This document shows positions 1 through 5,937 of a DNA stretch of 7,158 bases, in pieces. Origin of the DNA: Prevotellaceae bacterium UBA2718 (GTDB lineage Bacteria; Bacteroidota; Bacteroidia; Bacteroidales; Bacteroidaceae); assembly GCA_002353975.1 (NCBI GenBank), contig DEKQ01000054.1:1-7158 (forward strand), read 5' to 3'. A program made the translations under genes and the position numbers. Below the pieces are notes generated by a model. It worked only from the letters and a program-made list of their open reading frames with translations. It did no database searches and was not told where the DNA came from. How positions within the stretch are numbered: position 1 is the stretch's first letter; each line of letters begins with the position of its first letter.

Positions 1-1148
1 AGACGGCCCGTGCCGCGCTTGAAACGCTCCTTGCCGACAATCATGCCGCCCGATGGACGCAGGGCGCCGAGGGTGTAAGGGAAATCACCAGTGGAGCCGC
101 CTACGTTTCCGCGCAGGTCAATGATGACACCGCCCAGCTTGCCGGCCTTGCCCAGCTCCTGTATGGCATCAAACCATGCTTCCCACACGTTCCTGATACC
201 TTCGATGTGTTTATCCAGGTTCGGGTCATTCTGATTCAGCGCTGACGCACCGTTATCAGGTATGTAGGTAGAGAGTGAGAACTGGCTGAATTGCAGATAG
301 GGTATGTTGCCCTTGAGAAGAGCATAGCGTACGGTCAGGCCTTCTTCTTCAAAGCCGCTGTTGATCATGTCAAATCCGGGGACGTTGAGATAGGCATACC
401 GTATTGCCAGCTCATTGTAGTCTGTGTAGCTAAGGTCCTCGTCAGAGAGCTTTGCCTTCAGCTCCTTCAGGGCGTTCAGCTTTTCTATCTGCTCAGCAGT
501 AGGCAGTGTCAGTTCAGATATTTTGTCTATCTGGTCACAAATCCACATGTAGCCCATGCCCTTGGTGTTCATAAACATATCCATCAGAAAGCTTATCTCC
601 GTAGAGTAGAAGGCCGTCTGCGGCTGTCCTTGCTCGTCAACTTCTATCTCGCCGTTGGCGGGCAGCGTGTAGTATTTTGATATGTTTGGTTTGTATTTAT
701 TGGAAATGTCGAAGTCCTCACGGTCGAGATTACGATTTGTGCTTGGCGATACGACTACGGATTTTGTGCCGGTAATGTGGTTGCTGAACCCTATGGTTAG
801 GTGGCCGTCATGCAGTCCGCCAAACGCCTCATCCATCAGTGCCTTCAGCTCCTTGTCGGTGACGGGATTGTCCTCTGTTCTCTTGTCAAGGGCAGCAAAC
901 TGCGGATAGTAAGTGTCGTAGGCAGCATCCCAGTCCAGGCCGTGCTGCATCTCATAGTCCCAGAGACAGTAATACTGGTTCAGGGCTTTCCATGCAATCT
1001 TGTACTTGCCGCCAAAACTTGACAGACCTTCACCAAACGAAAGGTAGTCATCATGATCGTAAGACAACAGCGTGTCGCTCGACTCACGGCACGACGTCAC
1101 TGTAAGTGCCATCGCTATTGCTCCTAATGCTAATATATTCTTCTTCAT
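1..1148 (-). CDS. S41-family peptidase lipoprotein (3' end beyond window)
   Basis: Seen: an open frame runs from ATG at 1148 off the left edge, giving 382 residues with no stop. The N-terminus is a lipoprotein signal: MKKN, a hydrophobic stretch, then lipobox VTSC with the lipidated Cys at residue 20. An early Trp/Tyr-rich helix contains LWDYEMQHGLDWD (62-74), followed by LHDGHL (112-117). A charged helical stretch with repeated Glu/Lys/Leu lies in the middle. IIDLRGNVGGS (342-352) matches the core motif of S41 peptidases (tail-specific/C-terminal processing protease fold). Known: in S41 the catalytic Ser lies downstream of this motif, so it falls outside the window and activity cannot be judged. 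Inferred: a membrane-anchored periplasmic or surface peptidase. No good Shine-Dalgarno or TAnnTTTG promoter is visible upstream; it may be read from the barrel gene 296 bp away, on the same strand. The family call is firm; the substrate is unknown. Confidence 0.87.
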   Translation of the reverse strand, partial: MKKNILALGAIAMALTVTSCRESSDTLLSYDHDDYLSFGEGLSSFGGKYKIAWKALNQYYCLWDYEMQHGLDWDAAYDTYYPQFAALDKRTEDNPVTDKELKALMDEAFGGLHDGHLTIGFSNHITGTKSVVVSPSTNRNLDREDFDISNKYKPNISKYYTLPANGEIEVDEQGQPQTAFYSTEISFLMDMFMNTKGMGYMWICDQIDKISELTLPTAEQIEKLNALKELKAKLSDEDLSYTDYNELAIRYAYLNVPGFDMINSGFEEEGLTVRYALLKGNIPYLQFSQFSLSTYIPDNGASALNQNDPNLDKHIEGIRNVWEAWFDAIQELGKAGKLGGVIIDLRGNVGGSTGDFPYTLGALRPSGGMIVGKERFKRGTGR

Positions 1149-1202
1149 TGCTCTAATCGTTTTTAGAGAGGTTTATATTATTAACTGAAGTTTCGGATGT
1201 GC

Positions 1203-1390
1203 GCCCTGAAAGGGCAACCTGCTTATAGCCCAAGGCAACGCCTTGGGTTTTGATATGTTTTGTAGGTTGCGCCCTGTAAGGGCAAAAGCATTTTATTCAT
1301 GTTATTCTGTTGCCCTTACAGGGCGTAATTTCTGTTTGCATTCATACCCAGGGCGATGCCCTGGGCTATAAGCTATTGGCCTTTCAGGCC
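1203..1390. repeat. Mirror-symmetric REP/BIME-like palindrome block
   Basis: Six small palindromes are laid out as A-B-C / C'-B'-A'. A is GCCCTGAAAGGGC (1203-1215) and A' is GGCCTTTCAGGCC (1378-1390). B is CCCAAGGCAACGCCTTGGG (1229-1247) within 1221-1248; B' is CCCAGGGCGATGCCCTGGG (1347-1365) within 1346-1373, including the shared flank GCTTATAGCCC. C (1270-1285) and C' (1310-1325) are exact 16-bp inverted copies. The whole block can fold into one long cruciform or transcript hairpin between two same-strand genes. Known: this layout is typical of bacterial REP pairs (BIMEs) mobilised by RAYT (IS200-like) transposases. The assignment to that class is inference; no transposase is in the window. 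It could also stabilise or end the barrel-gene transcript. Confidence 0.75.
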
Positions 1391-1416
1391 GTTTGCTCTA
1401 CTTCCGAAAGTTTAAT

Positions 1417-1444
1417 TCTTCACTCTTCACTTTTCACTCTTCAC
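1417..1444. repeat. Low-complexity TTCACT direct repeats
   Basis: TTCACT recurs in tandem-like form (CTTCACTCTTCAC, TTTTCACTCTTCAC), ending at the stop codon of the barrel gene. It is simple-sequence DNA between the palindrome block and the gene end. No function can be assigned. Confidence 0.6.
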
Positions 1445-2107
1445 TTAAAATATGTAGCTTGCGCCCAGCTGTATTGCGGTTGTTGAGTTATAGCGATAGT
1501 CTTTGTTCCTCATATACTGCTTCGTGGTGCTGGTGGTGCTGTAGTAATAGCGCGCTTCCACCTGTGCTGCCCAGTGCTCGGCAAACTGATACTCCAAGCC
1601 TACGCCGCCCACGAAACCGCAGTCCCAGCGCTTGTCGCGCACGCTGCTGAACTCTACCTTTTCACTGAAATCGTAATACTTGCCCGTGAACGAGTTCATG
1701 TCCTGACCGAAGCGGTAGCTGCCAGCCCAGTAGCCACCATAGACACCCAGGTTGCAGAAACCGCGCAGTTTCTTGCCGCCGAAGCTGAATGATGCCATGA
1801 CAGGCAGCTGAAGGTAGGTGTTGCGATACTTTATGTCTGTGCCTTTCCAAACTCCCCGGTGCATACGGTAGTTCTTCTGTGTCATGTTAAAATCGGCACG
1901 AACACCAAACCAGTCAGTGAAATTGTACTGTCCCGTGACACCGCAGGTAACGCCCCAGCGTCCGTCATGCAATACGTCGGCCATGTACTGCTTGTCTATC
2001 GAGAACACATTGTAGTCCGCTCCGGCAGTAACTCCGACCCTCCATTGTGCGTTGGCAAAAAGCGTTGTCATCAGCGCAAAAGCCAACAAGAGCCTTCTTT
2101 TCTTCAT
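1445..2107 (-). CDS. Outer-membrane beta-barrel protein, PorT-like family
   Basis: The product has 220 residues. Seen: a signal peptide (MKKRRLLLAFALMTTLFANA, cleavage expected before Gln21) and alternating aromatic/polar beta-strands throughout, for example WRVGVTAGADY near the start, GVTGQYNFTDWFGVRADF and FVGGVGLEYQFAEHW. It ends in IQLGASYIF, a C-terminal strand with terminal Phe as used for recognition by the BAM machinery. Length and pattern fit the small eight-to-ten-strand barrels of Bacteroidota (outer membrane beta-barrel/PorT-like domain). Inferred: an integral outer-membrane protein; the cargo or role is not readable. PorT itself belongs to the type IX secretion system, but this is a broad family and a T9SS role is not claimed. 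The start is set by the signal peptide. No strong Shine-Dalgarno is present, which is common in this phylum. The promoter lies about 50 bp upstream. It shares strand with both neighbours but large repeat-filled gaps argue against a tight operon. Confidence 0.83.
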   Translation of the reverse strand: MKKRRLLLAFALMTTLFANAQWRVGVTAGADYNVFSIDKQYMADVLHDGRWGVTCGVTGQYNFTDWFGVRADFNMTQKNYRMHRGVWKGTDIKYRNTYLQLPVMASFSFGGKKLRGFCNLGVYGGYWAGSYRFGQDMNSFTGKYYDFSEKVEFSSVRDKRWDCGFVGGVGLEYQFAEHWAAQVEARYYYSTTSTTKQYMRNKDYRYNSTTAIQLGASYIF

Positions 2108-2155
2108 AGATTTTTTTGCTTTAATAATATATTTTGATGTTTTTTAATCTGGGGT

Positions 2156-2164
2156 GCAAAGGTA
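2156..2164 (-). promoter_or_regulatory. -7 element of the barrel-gene promoter
   Basis: On the minus strand this reads TACCTTTGC, matching the Bacteroidota -7 consensus TAnnTTTG. It would start transcription about 40-45 nt before the ATG at 2107. No TTTG lies at the expected 19-20 bp upstream; the nearest is 26 bp away (2191-2194), so the -33 part is weak. Confidence 0.6.
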
Positions 2165-2170
2165 CAAAAA

Positions 2171-2191
2171 ATAATTCATAATTCATAATTC
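2171..2191. repeat. Three tandem copies of ATAATTC
   Basis: An exact 7-bp unit is repeated three times just upstream of the barrel-gene promoter. It is AT-rich and could be slippage-prone or an upstream promoter element. A function is not shown. Confidence 0.7.
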
Positions 2192-2330
2192 AAAATGCAG
2201 AATTTGTTAAAGAGTCTGCGATACCTTCGCAGATGATCAACATGATGTACCGACTCTTATGCGTACTACGAGCATCCACACGGGGGACGCCCATGTTTCC
2301 GGCCTTCAGCGTGTGGGGATGTAGCAATAG
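2192..2330. other. Non-coding gap with two hairpins
   Basis: First part of the 645-bp gap without a gene between the barrel gene and the glycine-zipper gene. Seen here: a hairpin with arms TCTGCGA (2215-2221) and TCGCAGA (2227-2233), and a looser inverted repeat of CATCCACACG (2273-2282) against CGTGTGGGGATG (2310-2321). No convincing coding frame with a start signal was found. The rest of the gap is taken up by the repeats listed separately. Confidence 0.55.
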
Positions 2331-2440
2331 GAGGCGACGTGTCCTCACGTCGCAACGGCCAATGATGCCGATTATAGGAGGCGACGTGTCTCACGTCGCA
2401 ATCCTGTAGATTGTTGCGACGTGGACTCCACGTTGTTTCC
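2331..2440. repeat. GCGACGTG palindrome family, three copies
   Basis: Copy 1 (2334-2353) has arms GCGACGTG and CACGTCGC around TCCT. Copy 2 (2381-2399) has the same arms around TCT. Copy 3 (2416-2436) has ACGTGG/CCACGT around ACT with flanking partly paired bases. Copies 1 and 2 share the left flank AGGAG; copy 3 carries the inverted flank TTTCCT on its right, so the set reads as two direct units and one inverted unit. GTAG occurs shortly before copy 1 (2321) and copy 3 (2405). This resembles REP units handled by RAYT transposases; that link is inference. Confidence 0.75.
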
Positions 2441-2500
2441 TAAAGGCTTCCTAACCCCGAAAAATAGGACACTCCGCAATACTCTCATATTCAGAGCGTT
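2441..2500. other. Unassigned spacer between repeat families
   Basis: Sixty bases between the GCGACGTG family and the 22-bp array. Nothing beyond a weak short inverted repeat is visible; no gene. Confidence 0.4.
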
Positions 2501-2502
2501 GC

Positions 2503-2607
2503 AATAGTAGGTCTTTTAGGCTCTAATAGTAGGTCTTTTAGGCGGTAATAGTAGGTCTTTTACCAAGTAATAGCAGGTCTTTTACAACGCAAAAGACCTG
2601 CTATTAC
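2503..2607. repeat. 22-bp-period iteron-like array ending in a 17-bp hairpin
   Basis: A 16-bp unit AATAGTAGGTCTTTTA starts at 2503, 2525, 2547 and 2569, an exact 22-bp period (about two helical turns) with variable 6-bp spacers. The first three copies are identical; the fourth has one change (GCAGG for GTAGG). A fifth copy follows in inverted orientation and matches the fourth perfectly: arms GTAATAGCAGGTCTTTT (2567-2583) and AAAAGACCTGCTATTAC (2591-2607) with a 7-nt loop. Reading frames here have no start signals. Possible roles are a multi-site protein-binding array, a mobile palindromic repeat that expanded in tandem, or an RNA hairpin. The structure is certain; the function is unknown. 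Confidence 0.85.
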
Positions 2608-2705
2608 AATGCCCCGCTGATTATCAGCGTGTTACGTTCGAATACTAACGGGGTGAAGTGTTGTTCCATTTTTCCGTGTTTGGGCTTTGGCGGAAGCGTC
2701 AACGT

Positions 2706-2736
2706 CCCCTCCCCCTTGGGGGAGGCTGGGAGGGGG
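2706..2736. repeat. C-rich/G-rich palindrome downstream of the glycine-zipper gene
   Basis: CCTCCCCC (2708-2715) pairs with GGGGGAGG (2718-2725), and a second G-rich arm GGGAGGGGG (2728-2736) can compete for the same C-rich arm. It lies 17 bases past the stop codon of the minus-strand gene. It lacks a following U-run on that strand, so it is better called a repeat or a weak transcript-end hairpin than a classic terminator. Confidence 0.5.
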
Positions 2737-2752
2737 CCTCTTCCATCAGGCA

Positions 2753-3157
2753 CTAATGCACCATCGCTCCTATCACCGTGCCCAGCACAGCACCTACCAC
2801 CATGCCCGTTACGGCAGACGAGGAGTGGTGTGGACGGTGAACCACTACGGGTGCAGGAACAGGAACCGGTACGGGTGCGGGTTCCGCAACAACTACCGTG
2901 CGATGGTGTACAGGGCGAACCACCTCCACTCTCGCAGGCTCTACATACCTCACCTCACGGTATGCGGCTGGGTGACGGCGTACCTCAACGACTCTTCCGT
3001 GTCTTCCCACACCGCTGTGGCGCAGGTGGCTGACGTGAACCTCGCGGGTCTGCATATACATATCGTCATTGCAATAGACGGTGGTTCTCTGGGCGTTGGC
3101 GGTTATGACGCAAAAAACATTGAAAAGCATTACGATGCCGAGTATAGACTTCTTCAT
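2753..3157 (-). CDS. Exported His/Val/Pro-rich protein with C-terminal glycine zipper
   Basis: The product has 134 residues and is not a recognised named protein. Seen in order: a signal peptide (MKKSILGIVMLFNVFCVITANA, cleavage before Gln23); a basic, His- and Arg-rich middle (40-90) with repeated VEV/VVE pairs; a Pro-Val stretch PAPVPVPVPAPVVV (93-106); a His cluster HRPHH (107-111); and a hydrophobic tail from 118 with Gly118, 122, 126 and 130 spaced exactly as GxxxGxxxGxxxG. Known: such glycine zippers pack membrane helices or mediate oligomerisation. Inferred: an envelope protein with a single C-terminal membrane or packing helix; a metal-binding role for the His residues is only a possibility. 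This strand is chosen over the 170-codon opposite frame because it has a signal peptide, AAGGAGGA 7 bp before the ATG and a complete promoter. Confidence 0.72.
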   Translation of the reverse strand: MKKSILGIVMLFNVFCVITANAQRTTVYCNDDMYMQTREVHVSHLRHSGVGRHGRVVEVRRHPAAYREVRYVEPARVEVVRPVHHRTVVVAEPAPVPVPVPAPVVVHRPHHSSSAVTGMVVGAVLGTVIGAMVH

Positions 3158-3163
3158 ATTCTT

Positions 3164-3171
3164 TCCTCCTT
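3164..3171 (-). promoter_or_regulatory. Strong Shine-Dalgarno AAGGAGGA
   Basis: On the minus strand AAGGAGGA lies 6-7 nt before the ATG at 3157. This near-perfect site is unusual in this window, where other genes have weak ones. It fixes both strand and start of the glycine-zipper gene. Confidence 0.8.
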
Positions 3172-3230
3172 ATTATATTATAGGGTTAAACTTAATTGAA
3201 TTTGATTTCTGTTTGGTTTGATTTCTGGTG

Positions 3231-3261
3231 CAAAGATACACCGACTTTCCGAACCACCAAA
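3231..3261 (-). promoter_or_regulatory. Promoter of the glycine-zipper gene
   Basis: On the minus strand TTTG (3261-3258), 19 bp, then TATCTTTG (3238-3231) match both boxes and spacing of the Bacteroidota primary sigma promoter. The predicted start is near 3225, giving a leader of about 65-70 nt. Confidence 0.82.
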
Positions 3262-3419
3262 CATAATAACCCTAAAGCGCAGAGTGTTTTCCCTAAACAC
3301 ACGGGGGAAAACCCTCCGCAGACCTACGCGGGCGTTCTCGCCCGAGACAAATAATGTTCGGCCTCTTTTCCGAAACTTTGATACTATTTTACACTTTCCG
3401 TAAAAAAGATTAAGAAAAA
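3262..3419. other. Spacer between two divergent promoters, with palindromes
   Basis: This 158-bp stretch separates the -33 boxes of the two divergent promoters and holds no convincing gene. It has an inverted repeat GTTTTCCC (3286-3293) / GGGAAAAC (3305-3312), overlapped by GTGTTT (3284-3289) / AAACAC (3295-3300), and a GC hairpin CGGGCG (3329-3334) / CGCCCG (3339-3344). These are candidate operators or early transcript hairpins; no regulator is identifiable. Confidence 0.5.
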
Positions 3420-3451
3420 TTTGCACGGTTGCAAACTTTTAACTAACTTTG
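3420..3451 (+). promoter_or_regulatory. Promoter of the fimbrillin gene
   Basis: TTTG (3420-3423), 20 bp, then TAACTTTG (3444-3451) is a full Bacteroidota promoter. Transcription should begin near 3458, about 425 nt before the coding start. No other TAnnTTTG box was found closer to the gene. Confidence 0.82.
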
Positions 3452-3457
3452 CCCACG

Positions 3458-3883
3458 AGAGCACATAGTGCGCTCTGACGAAATATGAAAACAAATATGT
3501 TTAACCGATCAATCAATAAAAGTACAACAAGAAACAGACAGTAGATAAGTTAACACCGGGGAGCCAATACTGCGGTGCCGGGCGCTGCACTCCCCAAATG
3601 GGAAAAAGAACGCAATTACTTTAACTTATTAATAAACCTGAAAGCGAAGTAAGTCGCGTCCTCCCATTCAGAACTTTAAGATATAGAGCTTTTAGCTCTT
3701 GTTCTCCTGCTTTGAATACCGCCAAATTATTCTATACTGAGAACAAGATGACTGAAGGTTCACGCTATGGCGTGAATCGTTCAACACTTGTAAGTATAGA
3801 TGGCCACTTGGCGGTAGCCTAAAGCAGATACAAGTTGCGGATGGTGGCACGCCTTTTTCGTTTTCCTAAACTTCTTAGAGAAA
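3458..3883 (+). promoter_or_regulatory. Long structured 5' leader of the fimbrillin mRNA
   Basis: About 425 nt of predicted untranslated leader. Pairings seen: a 5'-terminal hairpin AGAGC (3458-3462)/GCTCT (3472-3476); GGGGAG (3558-3563)/CTCCCC (3590-3595) around a GC-rich loop; AATGGGA (3597-3603)/TCCCATT (3662-3668) enclosing GCGA (3644-3647)/TCGC (3654-3657); AGAGCT (3685-3690)/AGCTCT (3694-3699); TCTTGTTCTC (3697-3706)/GAGAACAAGA (3739-3748), which cannot fully coexist with the previous one; TTCACGC (3759-3765)/GCGTGAA (3770-3776); and ACTTGTA (3786-3792)/TACAAGT (3829-3835). A T-rich run lies at 3853-3866 just before the gene. It matches no riboswitch class I recognise. Post-transcriptional control is inferred, not shown. 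Confidence 0.6.
3485..3544 (+). CDS. Possible 19-codon leader peptide in the fimbrillin 5' leader
   Basis: ATG at 3485 to TAG at 3542-3544 encodes MKTNMFNRSINKSTTRNRQ, a short basic, Asn/Ser/Thr-rich peptide. It begins about 27 nt after the predicted transcription start and ends 14 nt before the GGGGAG/CTCCCC stem. No Shine-Dalgarno is visible. It may be chance; conservation of the peptide in related leaders would be the main test. Confidence 0.22.
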   Translation: MKTNMFNRSINKSTTRNRQ

Positions 3884-5914
3884 ATGAAGAAAACTTTAAT
3901 CCTCATGGCAGCAGCGTCAGCATTTGTTCTGACCGGCTGCACAGAGACTGACCTCTCCGGCGACACCTCCCTCGCTAAAGAGTCAGCTCCAAGCGCTATC
4001 GAGTTTAGCGCTAAGACAAGAAATGCGGGTGTTACACGTGCAGGTACCGAACAATCCGCGACTTACACAAACGGTGCTATCGGCAATGCTGCAGATGCTA
4101 CCAATCACATTACTGACCTAAAGAATGCCCGCTTTGGCGTGTTTGGTTATTATACTCAAAAAAAGAATTATCGCCAAGCGTATAATGAATGGGGAACAGG
4201 TACATGGAAAACAGATGATGCCAACAAATACCCTAACTTCATGTACAACCAGGAGTTGAAATACGGAACAGCATCTAATCTTGAAGCTTGGGTGTATGAT
4301 CCCGTTAAGTATTGGCCCAATGGTGAAGATGCTGCTAATGGAGGTAATAATCCTTCTTATACAGCTGACGAAAATGATAATGTTGCAAAACTAAGTTTCT
4401 TTGCATATGCTCCATACATGGAAGAAGGAGAAACAGCAACAACAGGCACTGGTGATATTCCACCAAGCGTAACAGCAAATAATGTTAAAACCCCAAAAAA
4501 GATTGATCCAGGATCAGGAGGTGAAGTTGATAATGGTATCGTTGCTATTTCCAGCAACACATCTCCTACAAATGTTTGGGTGAAATACTTACTGCCTGTA
4601 GCAGAAGAAGATAAAGCTGTTGACCTGCTGTGGGGCATCCGCGGACAGAAAAGTTATTCTGAGACAGACGGCTCAAATAATGAGGTTACAGCTCTTGAAG
4701 ACAACGTTTACAACACAGACTTGACAAAGCAGACTGTAGGCGAGAAAGTCGTGTTCTTATTCAAACATGCGCTCACTAAAATTGGTGGTGTGACATCAAC
4801 ATCAACGGAGTCAAAAGAAGGAGACCCAGCAAAGTGTGGCTTCAAGGTAGTTGTTGACATAGACAAGAATAGCATAACACCTACTACCGAAGGACAGAGT
4901 GCTCAAACCGATTACTTTGGTGAAGATTTCAAAAACACCAAGACTCTTGTCACATTGAAGGAAGTAAAGATTCAGGATACTGGTTCTGCAAAAGATGATG
5001 AGAATGTCAAAGCTGTGACATCAGGAGAGAGTGACCTCCTTAAGTCTGGTTGGTTTGATATTGAGTCAGGAACGTGGCATACGACAGCTGCTGCAACGGG
5101 AGCAAAGTATAACATTGTTGCTAATAACACCACAGATGCTGATGATGACCTTAATGCAAGCCCATATTCATTGAATGAGAAAATCAAAGAAATCGGTGCG
5201 AGAAAGTTTGGCATTTCCGGAACTGGCAAGCAACTGCAATCAGGAAATGCAAGCTGGGATAATACAGTCAACCCTGTCGGTGTTACAACAACTCCAACAA
5301 ATGTATTTGCTAATGAAAATGTTCCTGCGCTGATGCTTATCCCCAATGGAAATACCAATCAAACACTCTACGTAACAGTAACATACGTAGTAAGAACAGC
5401 CGACCCAAAACTGGCTGCGGGTTATTCTGAGGTAGAGCAGACCATTACGAATAAGGTGTCATTAGCAAGCCTGAAGTCAAACAAGTATTATACCATCATC
5501 ATGCACCTCGGTTTAACCAGCGTTAAGTTCTCCGCAGTTGTTGCTGACTGGTCTTTAACCGATGGTACAGAGTATAATGAGAACGGAACTGAGGTTAATG
5601 GAAGCAACGATAACATTGAAGTTGTATGGCTCCCATCTAACGTAGTAAAGAAGACAGCTACGTTCAATATATCAAACTCTGCAGCTGGCATATACTCCTT
5701 CGACGGTTCAGCTCTTGGCCTTGGTAATGTTATTTCAGGTACGACAACAGATCCTGCTATTACAGATGTGCAGCCAAATACCACAACTAAGACAACAGCA
5801 GACATCACTGTAACAGATAATACAACAGGTGCTGAAAGAACACTTTCAACCACAATCACATTCGAATATGGAACAGTGGAGTTGAGCATTACTCAGGTTG
5901 CTGCTGCTCCATGA
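3884..5914 (+). CDS. Fimbrillin-family (Mfa-like) surface lipoprotein
   Basis: The product has 676 residues. Seen: a lipoprotein signal MKKTLILMAAASAFVLTGC with lipobox LTGC (Cys19); an Arg-containing maturation-like segment with Arg46 and TRAG (51-54); the core pattern of Bacteroidota fimbrillins, including FGVFGYYT, NFMYNQ, the PVKYWPN segment and LSFFAYAPY; and the hallmark stretch LKSNKYYTIIMHLGLTSVKF followed by ADW (about 530-556). Known: these proteins are exported as lipoproteins and in type V pili are trimmed after Arg so that a C-terminal strand of one subunit completes the next. Whether that happens here is inference. Residues from about 575 form an extra Ser/Thr/Asn/Val-rich module ending TTITFEYGTVELSITQ, like the last strands of a BACON or Ig-like domain. 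It stands alone, without a companion tip or anchor gene in view. The Shine-Dalgarno is weak, so the start rests on the signal peptide. Confidence 0.87.
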   Translation: MKKTLILMAAASAFVLTGCTETDLSGDTSLAKESAPSAIEFSAKTRNAGVTRAGTEQSATYTNGAIGNAADATNHITDLKNARFGVFGYYTQKKNYRQAYNEWGTGTWKTDDANKYPNFMYNQELKYGTASNLEAWVYDPVKYWPNGEDAANGGNNPSYTADENDNVAKLSFFAYAPYMEEGETATTGTGDIPPSVTANNVKTPKKIDPGSGGEVDNGIVAISSNTSPTNVWVKYLLPVAEEDKAVDLLWGIRGQKSYSETDGSNNEVTALEDNVYNTDLTKQTVGEKVVFLFKHALTKIGGVTSTSTESKEGDPAKCGFKVVVDIDKNSITPTTEGQSAQTDYFGEDFKNTKTLVTLKEVKIQDTGSAKDDENVKAVTSGESDLLKSGWFDIESGTWHTTAAATGAKYNIVANNTTDADDDLNASPYSLNEKIKEIGARKFGISGTGKQLQSGNASWDNTVNPVGVTTTPTNVFANENVPALMLIPNGNTNQTLYVTVTYVVRTADPKLAAGYSEVEQTITNKVSLASLKSNKYYTIIMHLGLTSVKFSAVVADWSLTDGTEYNENGTEVNGSNDNIEVVWLPSNVVKKTATFNISNSAAGIYSFDGSALGLGNVISGTTTDPAITDVQPNTTTKTTADITVTDNTTGAERTLSTTITFEYGTVELSITQVAAAP

Positions 5915-5937
5915 CATTGAGTATAAGTATTTGCAAT

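Noticed and set aside
291..1022. Plus-strand frames of 73-129 codons
   Set aside because: They are antisense shadows of the S41 lipoprotein gene, which shows clear motifs on the other strand.
2503..2607. CRISPR-like array
   Set aside because: Spacers are only 6 bp and repeats 16 bp, with an inverted last copy and no cas genes.
2687..3199. 170-codon plus-strand frame opposite the glycine-zipper gene
   Set aside because: It has no signal peptide, ribosome site or promoter and a non-protein-like composition; the minus strand has all three signals.
3178..3426. 82-codon minus-strand frame between the divergent promoters
   Set aside because: It would cover both promoters and has no start signal; Arg/Phe-rich low-support translation.
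3420..3451. Invertible (phase-variable) fimbrillin promoter
   Set aside because: No convincing pair of matching inverted repeats was found flanking the promoter, and no recombinase gene is in the window.
3558..3668. Known riboswitch in the fimbrillin leader
   Set aside because: The stems and loops match no class I can recall (TPP, cobalamin, SAM, glycine and others); kept only as an unassigned structured leader.
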